A stretch of 7,878 nucleotides of DNA. Origin: an uncultured Mollicutes bacterium (GTDB lineage Bacteria; Bacillota_I; Bacilli_A; RFN20; CAG-288). The notes below the pieces were generated by a model that saw nothing but the letters and a program-made list of their open reading frames with translations, was not told the origin of the DNA and ran no database searches. Positions 1 to 6,357 of the stretch are shown one piece after another; within the stretch, counting starts at the first letter, position 1; each line of letters begins with the position of its first letter. Both the position numbers and the translations under genes were made by a program. Where the stretch lies: the NCBI GenBank assembly GCA_900549915.1, contig URQF01000063.1:1-7878 (forward strand), read 5' to 3'.

Positions 1-2870
1 GGCTCGGTTTGCTCCTTTCTGGATGCAAAACAAACACAGATAGTGCAAGTGCTGTTCCAAGTGCCTCTCCAAGTGTTGCTCCAAGCGAGACTCCAAGCAA
101 TTCTACAAAGCCCTCCGTCAGCGAGACAATAAGCTCCGCTTCTGTCGAAGGCCGTACCGATTATTATTTAACGGGTAATATCAATCTTGGCAACGACAAG
201 CAGAAGAAGTTTGAATATGACCAGGCAAACGATACCTACTCTCTGGAAGGCGTTTCCTTAAAGAGAGGTGACTCTTTTGCTATTGATTGCTCAAAAGAAG
301 ATAAGAGCATTGGATTTGATAACTTGTCTTCAGCTTCCGGCTTTGAAAAAGGAAACGGAAACTTCATCAATGTCCAGAATGAAGGTATCTATACTTTATC
401 CATTCAGAATGGAGTTCTGAATAGGACTAAGACCGACTCGAACTATAAAGAAGTCAAGCTTGTCTATGCCGATGGAAAAGAGAGCCTTGTTTTTGAAAAG
501 CAGAGTGATTTTACCTTTGCTTTAAAAAACGCCTCTCTTCGCTATCAGCAGAAGTTCTCTATCCTTTTAGATGGAGAAACCCTTGATTATGATGATCTTG
601 CTGTCAATGATACCTACTATGCCGCTTTCCGGTCTGTTGATAATAGCATTGAATCCGTAAAGAAAGGTTCGTTTGATCTGACCATTGATTTTTCCAAGGA
701 AAAACCGGTTATCATCACTTCTGATGATAGGAAAGAACCGAACTATATTCCTAAGAATGTCAGTGAATATGAAGAACTCAGCGCTAAATTAAGCAAGGCC
801 TTTGCCCAGAACGGAACAAGCTATACTGCTTATTCACAAGAGAAGGATGTCTCTACTGGAAAAATCACTGCCTATGATGCTACGGAAACCATTGATACCA
901 ACCAGCATTATCTAAAGAAAGAAGCCTACACCTTTGATGCCGATGAAACAAAAGAAGGTGCCGTCACAAAAGATAAAGCGAAGCAGAATGCATCCGTCAA
1001 AGAGGAAGAAGCTATTGATACCGGAAGTAACTTCTATGTCATTTCCGATAAAGACGGAAAAGGAAGCGTTAATAAGACTAGCAGTGCAATCATCCGCGAT
1101 GATACACCAGAAACGGATCCCGATGTTGATATTGATGAAAAGTTCAAACGGAAGTACATCACTTCTGCAGAGGCAAAAGCCAAGGTCATTGACTTTGCCG
1201 GAGAAGCAAACCATGTAGAGTCCATCTTTAACTACAGGCTTAGCTCCTCTCACATTTCTGGTAATTCTGCCTTCTCTGAAAAAGAAATCCGGAACAATCT
1301 TAAGATTGATGGAAGTTATGTCAGCGATTTAGGTGACACCATCGACCTAAAGTTCTCCAATGTAGAGTTCAACAACGGATATAATCAGACCTATGTCAGG
1401 AACACCTTCGACGTCACAGTCGATGAAGACGGCAATCCGACCAAGGGAACCTATACCTGCAAGAAGTACGAAGGAAGAGACTTCATCAGTTCCGACAAGA
1501 AACCGAATCCGGAAAAGAACCTGGATGATTATTTAACCAAAGAGACAACCTATACTTTTACTAGGGCCTTTGGAAGCAGACAAAATGTCACAGATTACAA
1601 GCTCGATCCAGCAAAGTATCTCACCTCTGACTTAGATCCAACACCAAATCTGACCATCTCCTGCAATGTCTTTGACTTCGGTGTCGATGAATGCGGATTC
1701 ATTGTCGACCCTGTTTCTGCCTGTGACTTATCGAACTTCTTTGTCCGTTCCTTTGATTCCGACTACTTCAAACGTAATGCAGGAGACGGAAAGCTTACCG
1801 GAAACGGAAAGACCGGTAAGACAAAGGTTACGATTGCAAACTCCTATAACTTGGTTGAAAAAGTGGTTGATGTCACTCTTGACTATGAGCCTTATCAATA
1901 TGCAAGTCAGCTTGGTGACTTCTATATCATCGATGGTTCTAAGAAGACTTCAATTTCCAGCTCTACTCTCTACACTGGCGTAACCTATGATTTAGAAATC
2001 CAGCCGAGTGTTGGCTATGATCCGAGAATGGAAATCACCTCGAACAGCGATGCTGTTACCATTACGAATCTCAGCACCGACGAAGAAAGGAAGAAGAATG
2101 GAAAGGCAGCCTTCAAACTGACTGTCAATCGTCTTCCGAAGGACGGCGAATCCGTAAAGCTTACTGCTACCTCCAAAGCCAATTCTAGCTTCAAGAAAGA
2201 AGTTTCCCTCACCATCAGGGAACCTTGGACAAGGAAAGCAGCTGCCGGCCACTATTCGTTAACAAGTTCCTATGTTTCTAATTATGCCTATAACATTATT
2301 CTGAACGAAGACGGCACCGGAAGCTTCACTTGTAAAGACAATCAGTACAACTTCACCTTTGATGTCTCTTCCGATGGAAAGATCACACTGAAAACAAGTG
2401 ACAATGTCACAGAATTCAATGCAACACTTTCTAAGAAGGAAATCAACAATAAATACACCGGTGAAAACTATACTTTGAATGCATTCAAAGCAGATAGTAT
2501 CAAAGTTTCTGATAAAACAAGCTCCGTTGCTTACTATTCTTCTTATTATCAGACCAGCCCGCTATTCAACACTTCCTATAAGATTACCGATGAGACTGGA
2601 AAGACCTATACTTATTCGAATTTCGAAATGGAAGGCGGCTACTGCTACTCTGGAACAATTTACTTCACCGATGGAACAACCACTAGCAAGTTCAAGTTCA
2701 AAGGATGTGATCCTTCTAGCAGCCACTATAATAGCAGTAGCGTATCAGTCACTAGTTACTATGCAGATGCCTCAAGCTACTACGAAACTGAATATTCGGG
2801 TTCTGTCTCCTGCTCTGGTACAACCTATACAATCACCTTCGGAAGCAAAGTATTCACCTTTGCTCTTTAG
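1..2870 (+). CDS. Large multidomain surface lipoprotein, 5'-truncated by window edge
   Basis: Function unknown; a lipid-anchored, probably binding, extracellular protein. The first whole codons (from base 3) read L-G-L-L-L-S-G-C, the end of a lipoprotein signal peptide with lipobox L-S-G-C, so the true start lies upstream. The TTG at base 9 sits inside the hydrophobic core and is not the start. Residues below count that TTG as 1. A Ser/Pro tether (7-50) with four 12-base repeats is followed by two tandem beta modules (51-133, 147-228) resembling starch/glycan-binding SusE/SusF-like folds. Next come a YEEL-type module (254-524) akin to one in the 502-aa protein, two Ig-like stretches (about 546-626 with a GKTGKTKVTI core, and 646-737), a lipocalin-like region (744-850: GHY, ILNEDGTGSF, FTF) and a Tyr/Ser-rich C-terminus. 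The gene ends in TAG, 9 bases before a terminator, and converges on the minus-strand operon. The lipoprotein call is firm; the domain names are pattern-based inference. Confidence 0.88.
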   Translation, partial: LGLLLSGCKTNTDSASAVPSASPSVAPSETPSNSTKPSVSETISSASVEGRTDYYLTGNINLGNDKQKKFEYDQANDTYSLEGVSLKRGDSFAIDCSKEDKSIGFDNLSSASGFEKGNGNFINVQNEGIYTLSIQNGVLNRTKTDSNYKEVKLVYADGKESLVFEKQSDFTFALKNASLRYQQKFSILLDGETLDYDDLAVNDTYYAAFRSVDNSIESVKKGSFDLTIDFSKEKPVIITSDDRKEPNYIPKNVSEYEELSAKLSKAFAQNGTSYTAYSQEKDVSTGKITAYDATETIDTNQHYLKKEAYTFDADETKEGAVTKDKAKQNASVKEEEAIDTGSNFYVISDKDGKGSVNKTSSAIIRDDTPETDPDVDIDEKFKRKYITSAEAKAKVIDFAGEANHVESIFNYRLSSSHISGNSAFSEKEIRNNLKIDGSYVSDLGDTIDLKFSNVEFNNGYNQTYVRNTFDVTVDEDGNPTKGTYTCKKYEGRDFISSDKKPNPEKNLDDYLTKETTYTFTRAFGSRQNVTDYKLDPAKYLTSDLDPTPNLTISCNVFDFGVDECGFIVDPVSACDLSNFFVRSFDSDYFKRNAGDGKLTGNGKTGKTKVTIANSYNLVEKVVDVTLDYEPYQYASQLGDFYIIDGSKKTSISSSTLYTGVTYDLEIQPSVGYDPRMEITSNSDAVTITNLSTDEERKKNGKAAFKLTVNRLPKDGESVKLTATSKANSSFKKEVSLTIREPWTRKAAAGHYSLTSSYVSNYAYNIILNEDGTGSFTCKDNQYNFTFDVSSDGKITLKTSDNVTEFNATLSKKEINNKYTGENYTLNAFKADSIKVSDKTSSVAYYSSYYQTSPLFNTSYKITDETGKTYTYSNFEMEGGYCYSGTIYFTDGTTTSKFKFKGCDPSSSHYNSSSVSVTSYYADASSYYETEYSGSVSCSGTTYTITFGSKVFTFAL
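57..104 (+). repeat. Four tandem 12-base units in the tether of the large lipoprotein
   Basis: Four in-frame units each start with CCAAG (at 57, 69, 81 and 93) and encode P-S-A-S, P-S-V-A, P-S-E-T and P-S-N-S. The first half of each unit is conserved and the second half varies. They sit directly after the lipid-anchor cysteine, so copy number would set tether length without breaking the reading frame. Confidence 0.85.
159..692 (+). repeat. Two tandem beta modules (glycan-binding-like) in the large lipoprotein
   Basis: Residues 51-133 and 147-228 (from the TTG at base 9) are diverged copies. LEGVSLKRGDSFAI (79-92) aligns without gaps to LKNASLRYQQKFSI (172-185). GFDNLS (102-107) matches DYDDLA (193-198), and NEGIYTLSI (124-132) matches KKGSFDLTI (218-226), in the same order with similar spacing. 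The pattern of YYLTG, then a 'sLkrGDsFaI' strand, then 'GiYtLsI' recalls SusE/SusF-like starch-binding modules. Family assignment is tentative; the duplication itself is visible directly. Confidence 0.65.
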
Positions 2871-2879
2871 AATTAGACA

Positions 2880-2909
2880 AAAAGCCTCTGACCGCGGACA
2901 GAGGCTTTT
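2880..2909. terminator. Bidirectional intrinsic terminator between convergent genes
   Basis: There is a perfect 11-bp inverted repeat, AAAAGCCTCTG (2880-2890) and CAGAGGCTTTT (2899-2909), around the 8-base loop ACCGCGGA. On the plus strand the GC-rich stem ends in TTTTCTATT, and on the minus strand in five T's (2883-2879). It lies 9 bases past the TAG of the large lipoprotein and 22 bases past the TGA of the minus-strand operon, so it can stop transcription from both sides. Confidence 0.93.
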
Positions 2910-2931
2910 CTATTGCAATTCGTTTTTTGAA

Positions 2932-4608
2932 TCAGTCTGCGTCTTCTAGGCTTAATAGATAGTTATCCAGCAAGGCAGAAGAAGTAGTTCCGATATTAAC
3001 GAAATCATACTTATAGTAGTCGTAGAAGTAGGTATTCTGGAGAGAGAAGAGACCGCCAATGCTGAAAGCAGTACTACCTTCTTTCTCGTTGAGAGCAAAC
3101 CTTAAGCCAACTGGAGAAGCGCTGAGAAGCTGAATGATATCAGTGAAAAGATTATTGGTAATCGTAGCTGCTTTATCGGATTTAGATACATATTGGTTTC
3201 CTTTATCCGTGGTGTCGTTGGTAACAGATTCAAAGCAGTAGAACTCATCTTTCAGTACATTCAGATAATAAGTCGGAGTTGCCTGATATTGATACCAGTG
3301 GGAATAATTGTTTCCAGAAGAATCCTTCTGTCGCTGTCCTAAAACGACTTTTCCGTTTTCGACAATGAAGGAATAAGAGCCATCTGGTATGTTTCTCTTT
3401 CCCTGGATGTCAACAAATCCATGGCTGATAAGAGGATCGTCCTGATAGCTATCTTTTGTCTCTTCTATGTAGTCATTCTCATAGAAGTTGAAGATATATT
3501 TATCTGTAAAGTAACGATATCCGATATGAATGGTCTTGTTTTCGGCTTTGTTGATATAGTCTCCGAAATCGTTCCTGTAGTTATATCCTTGGCTGAGCTC
3601 ATAGAGTCGATTCCTATCTGAATAGACTTCTGGGTAAGATGGTACATTTTCGCTAAGGTATGTAGAGATTGCCTGACTATAGTTTTCCTTATTTTTCCTA
3701 GAGAAGTCCATCTTAATAGAGGACTCATTGTCTGAGAAAGTCAATTCAGCTGTAAAGGAAGAATCATCCTTGACAGTAAAGCGAAGTCCTTTCCTCTTCG
3801 TCTTCAGTTCGGAAGCATTGTCTTTTTTCGTTTCTTGGTAGAACTGAACTGCCATCTCAAAATAGGAGCTGAGAAGACTAGTTCCTGCCGTGGTACTGCT
3901 ATCAAACTCATAGGTGTTGTCTTGATGAATAGAAGTCGGGTAATAAGAAGACAAGACAAGGCCTAAGAAAGAATTCGGTAAAGTGATAGTCTGATCACGG
4001 AGATAGAGAGGAGATTGAATCTGTCCGTTTTCAAGAGAGAAAGCAAAGACCTTTCCCTGTCCGTCCTTTGCTCTTCCAAAGGAAGGGATAAGAACGGAAG
4101 AAGAGGAATTATAGTCAAATTCATTCTGATAGACATCTAAGGAAAAAGACCTGGAATCCGTGAACCTATTTCCAGAAGAAGAAACCGAGAGACGATATCC
4201 GTTCTTGGTCCTACGCTGGACAAGAGAAGAAAGAGCGTAGCTCTCTGTCACATTGATTTGAAAATCAGCAACGATTCCTCCATAGGCAGCATGGATAGTT
4301 GTAGTACCGAGTGATAATCCTTTGACCCTGCCTTTGGATGAAACCTCAGCAATCTTAGTATCCTCTGAAGTCCACTTAGGTTGGACAGCCTGATGACCAT
4401 AGGTAGCAGTCAGCGTGACATATTCCCGGATTCCGACATGATTGGTTCCACGGATGACAAGCTCATTAACCGCTTCAGATGGCTTTGATTCAGAAATCGA
4501 TGGCTTAGAAACAGTTGGGACTGCAGAACCTTCCGAAGAGGTTGTTCCACAAGCGGATAAGACAGTACAGGCAAGAAGAAAGAGAAGAGTTTTTCCAGTA
4601 GTCTTCAT
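2932..4608 (-). CDS. Lipoprotein with one Ig-like (Big_2) domain and a duplicated C-terminal module
   Basis: Last gene of the minus-strand operon; 558 residues, ending in TGA. The N-terminus MKTTGKTLLFLLACTVLSAC is a lipoprotein signal peptide with lipobox L-S-A-C and anchor Cys20, then a Ser/Pro tether (21-47). Residues 48-120 fit a bacterial Ig-like group 2 domain (PF02368-type): W79-T-S-E-D, IAEVS (86-90), G93-x-V-x-G97 and GTTTI (101-105). Residues 124-320 and 335-551 are two diverged copies of a module I cannot name. ENG (193-195 and 417-419), GLRF (274-277 and 501-504) and DF...YL (301-318 and 535-551) recur in order. There is no LPXTG motif, further membrane segment or catalytic motif. 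The ATG shares its A with the preceding gene's TAA stop, and only a weak AGGA (4622-4625, 13 bases upstream) precedes it, so expression is probably coupled. Role: inferred surface binding or structural protein. Confidence 0.93.
   Translation of the reverse strand: MKTTGKTLLFLLACTVLSACGTTSSEGSAVPTVSKPSISESKPSEAVNELVIRGTNHVGIREYVTLTATYGHQAVQPKWTSEDTKIAEVSSKGRVKGLSLGTTTIHAAYGGIVADFQINVTESYALSSLVQRRTKNGYRLSVSSSGNRFTDSRSFSLDVYQNEFDYNSSSSVLIPSFGRAKDGQGKVFAFSLENGQIQSPLYLRDQTITLPNSFLGLVLSSYYPTSIHQDNTYEFDSSTTAGTSLLSSYFEMAVQFYQETKKDNASELKTKRKGLRFTVKDDSSFTAELTFSDNESSIKMDFSRKNKENYSQAISTYLSENVPSYPEVYSDRNRLYELSQGYNYRNDFGDYINKAENKTIHIGYRYFTDKYIFNFYENDYIEETKDSYQDDPLISHGFVDIQGKRNIPDGSYSFIVENGKVVLGQRQKDSSGNNYSHWYQYQATPTYYLNVLKDEFYCFESVTNDTTDKGNQYVSKSDKAATITNNLFTDIIQLLSASPVGLRFALNEKEGSTAFSIGGLFSLQNTYFYDYYKYDFVNIGTTSSALLDNYLLSLEDAD
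2959..4239 (-). repeat. Internal duplication of an unnamed module in the 558-aa lipoprotein
   Basis: Copy 1 covers residues 124-320 (4239-3649) and copy 2 residues 335-550 (3606-2959). Matching landmarks in order are AFSLENGQI / SFIVENGKV, NTYEF / NQYVS, SSYFEMAVQF / NNLFTDIIQL, GLRF / GLRF, IKMDF / YKYDF and STYL / DNYL. Overall identity looks low, so the duplication is old. Copy 2 has an extra run between ENG and NQYVS. Confidence 0.6.
4249..4467 (-). other. Bacterial Ig-like (Big_2-type) domain segment
   Basis: This encodes residues 48-120 of the 558-aa lipoprotein. Visible hallmarks are an opening LVIRG strand, VTLTA (64-68), W79 followed by T-S-E-D, IAEVS, the G-x-V-x-G turn, GTTTI and a closing FQINV strand. 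Big_2 domains usually act as spacers or adhesive modules in surface proteins; a single copy next to the tether fits a stalk. Confidence 0.85.
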
Positions 4609-6344
4609 TATGCATTCGTCGTCCTAGAATCCGTTTCGTAGTCTTCCACGGTCTTGCCAAAGAACTTAGTTCCGTTTGTGAAGTTATCTCCGACAGTTGT
4701 ATCAGCATTAACAAAGGAATCCGCTTCGAAGTAAAGCTTAACCGTTCCTTCTGTAGCGTAGGTAGTACGGAAAGCAACAGCTCCAATGCTCTTCACAGAT
4801 TTTGGAAGATAGACATAGATAAGAGAACTGCATCCGAAGAAGGCTTCTTCGCCGATTGTAGCAACCTTAGAAGTCAGCTTGATACGCGGCAGAGCTTCAC
4901 AGGACTTAAAGGCGATGTTACCAATGGTTTCCAGTGTCTCCGGAAGCTTGATATCGGTAAGAGCAACACATTCAAGGAAAGTAGCGTCTGGGATTTCCTT
5001 AACGGAAGTCTTGGATAAGTCGATGGCTTTTAATGCCTGCCTTCCTGTAAAGGCATGAGAGCCAATGGAAGAGATGGTAGTAGGAAGAGACAGAGTAGAC
5101 AGCGCACGGTCATAGGCAAAGAGAGCCTCAGGGATTTCTGTCACACCTTCTGGAATATTGATAGAAGTAAGGCTGGTGCAGTTGCCAAAGGCACTCTTTC
5201 CTATCTTTTTGACAGTGCTTGGTAAAGTCAGAGTCTTAAGAGCACCACAGGAAGAGAAGGCGTTTTCGCCGATTTCATCCACGCCGGAAGGAATCTGAAA
5301 AGAAGTCAGCTTGCTGCAGTTCCTGACAAATTCATCTGGAATCTTGGTATAAGTACCCTTAATGGTAACGTTGGTGAGAGAAGAATCCTTGTAGAGCATA
5401 CCCGCAGATAATGCTGTTAAGGATGCAGGAAGAGTGATTCGAGTCAAAGCTTTGTTTTCAGAAAGACATTTATCTCCGACAGTAGTAAGTTTGGTCGCAT
5501 GCTCAAGACGGATGCTTGTCAGACTGAACCTAGCAGCAAGACTACGATAGCCAATCGTCGTCAGATTACTATCCGTTGGAATTCCGATTGCAGTAAGTAT
5601 GTTATTTCCATAGAAGGCATAGTCTGCAATTTCCTTGACAGAGGATGGAAGATCGAAGGAAGTAAAGTTCCTGCCAGCCGGATAGAAGTACAAAGTCTGC
5701 CTATTATAAGAATAGAGGACATTGCTGGCACTGCGGAAATTCTTTCCGCCATTGACCTTGACTTTCTTGATTCCAGAGCAGAGATGGAAAACTCCAGATC
5801 CTAAAGTAGTCAGCGTAGAAGGAAGAATAACAGAAGTCAAACCTGGACAGTACTGGAAGGCACCATCATCAATCTCAATGAGACCTTCCGGAAGATTTAA
5901 TTCCTCTAGCTTGCCATCGGTCTCTAAGCCTAAAAAGGCCTCTTTTCCAATCTTCTGGACAGAGCTTGGGATACGAAGACTATCGATGGTTGCATAACGG
6001 AAAGCACCTTCTCCGATTTCACGGACAGGAAGACCCTGATAAACAGAAGGAATGACAATATCGTATTCAACGGAAAGATAGTCACTGACAATATAGTAGG
6101 AATTGGTTGCATCCGGTGTGAAGACTAATCCACCCGTAGCCTCCTCTTCTGGAATGAAAACCTCATCCTTTATAGAAGCAGAGTTAGAAGAGGGAGTATC
6201 CGTATTCGATGCGGATGGACTTTCCGTCACAGAGGCTGGAGCAGAGATAGAAGGCTGACCCGAAACATTTCCCTTTCCGCAGGCAAAGAGAGACAGAGAA
6301 AGAAGGGATAAAGCAGCAAGACCAAATTTGTTCTTTTTCATCAT
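4608..6344 (-). CDS. BspA-type leucine-rich-repeat surface lipoprotein
   Basis: A 578-residue lipid-anchored LRR_5 (BspA-like, PF13306-type) protein; family members in other bacteria bind host matrix proteins or other ligands. The ligand here cannot be told. The signal peptide ends in lipobox L-F-A-C (Cys22; Phe at -2 is less common). A Ser/Pro/Ala/Thr tether (23-60) is followed by a capping segment (70-108) with the family's VIPSVYQGLPV entry strand, then about 17 LRR units (109-525). Many read I-G-x-x-A-F-x-x-C-x-x-L-x-x-I-x-L-P. Residues 207-230 (NVLYSYNRQTLYFYPAG) interrupt the array with the 'vLYs...L..YPaG' insert common in BspA proteins. A non-repeat C-terminal tail (530-578) closes it. 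Two adjacent ATGs (6344, 6341) follow AAAGGAG (6349-6355); spacers are 4 and 7 bases, so the inner ATG is equally or more likely. Second gene of the operon, 13 bases after the 502-aa gene; stop TAA overlaps the next start. Confidence 0.95.
   Translation of the reverse strand: MMKKNKFGLAALSLLSLSLFACGKGNVSGQPSISAPASVTESPSASNTDTPSSNSASIKDEVFIPEEEATGGLVFTPDATNSYYIVSDYLSVEYDIVIPSVYQGLPVREIGEGAFRYATIDSLRIPSSVQKIGKEAFLGLETDGKLEELNLPEGLIEIDDGAFQYCPGLTSVILPSTLTTLGSGVFHLCSGIKKVKVNGGKNFRSASNVLYSYNRQTLYFYPAGRNFTSFDLPSSVKEIADYAFYGNNILTAIGIPTDSNLTTIGYRSLAARFSLTSIRLEHATKLTTVGDKCLSENKALTRITLPASLTALSAGMLYKDSSLTNVTIKGTYTKIPDEFVRNCSKLTSFQIPSGVDEIGENAFSSCGALKTLTLPSTVKKIGKSAFGNCTSLTSINIPEGVTEIPEALFAYDRALSTLSLPTTISSIGSHAFTGRQALKAIDLSKTSVKEIPDATFLECVALTDIKLPETLETIGNIAFKSCEALPRIKLTSKVATIGEEAFFGCSSLIYVYLPKSVKSIGAVAFRTTYATEGTVKLYFEADSFVNADTTVGDNFTNGTKFFGKTVEDYETDSRTTNA
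4622..4625 (-). promoter_or_regulatory. Weak Shine-Dalgarno and TAATG coupling for the 558-aa lipoprotein
   Basis: On the minus strand AGGA lies 13 bases before the ATG at 4608, longer than ideal, inside the end of the upstream LRR gene. The start overlaps the upstream stop as TAATG (4610-4606). Termination-reinitiation is the more likely way this gene is translated. Confidence 0.5.
4770..6020 (-). repeat. LRR_5 array of about 17 units with 23-residue period
   Basis: The 'IG/IP-x-x-AF' landmarks fall at residues 109, 132, 158, 181, 239, 264, 289, 312, 335, 358, 381, 404, 427, 451, 474, 497 and 520. From 289 onward the spacing is 23 residues (once 24). Units 6-9 (264-340) lack the usual A-F pair (YRSL, DKCL, AGML, DEFV), while the C-terminal units are close to consensus. 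Confidence 0.85.
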
Positions 6345-6348
6345 AATT

Positions 6349-6355
6349 CTCCTTT
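6349..6355 (-). promoter_or_regulatory. Strong Shine-Dalgarno site for the LRR lipoprotein
   Basis: AAAGGAG on the minus strand lies in the 13-base gap between the 502-aa gene stop (6358) and the LRR gene. It is 4 bases from the outer and 7 bases from the inner of two tandem ATGs, which slightly favours the inner start at 6341. It is the strongest ribosome site in the window. Confidence 0.85.
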
Positions 6356-6357
6356 AA

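Noticed and set aside
9..11. TTG as the start codon of the large plus-strand gene
   Set aside because: The reading frame is open to the left edge, and the codons around it (L-G-L-L-L-S-G-C) are the end of a lipoprotein signal peptide. A start here would leave only five residues before the anchor Cys.
912..1253. Minus-strand ORF of 113 codons (and shorter overlapping ones) inside the large lipoprotein gene
   Set aside because: It lies wholly within a well-supported coding frame, has no convincing ribosome site, and its product looks like an antisense shadow.
2932..2934. Possible recoded genetic code (TGA = Trp), given mycoplasma-like lipoproteins
   Set aside because: TGA is the natural stop of the 558-aa gene just before the terminator, and the tryptophans checked are TGG.
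2479..2949. Plus-strand 156-codon ORF crossing the gene end and terminator
   Set aside because: It is an out-of-frame shadow of the large gene's C-terminus, runs through the terminator hairpin, and its product has no recognisable features.
4770..6020. Regularly spaced repeats as a CRISPR-like array
   Set aside because: The period (about 69 bases) is that of the 23-residue LRR units; repeats are conserved at protein level, not as identical DNA repeats with unique spacers.
4608..6344. BspA-type LRR as a sign of a Bacteroidota or Treponema origin
   Set aside because: LRR_5 proteins are widespread, including in Bacillota. Strong Shine-Dalgarno sites and Gram-positive-style tethers argue against Bacteroidota.
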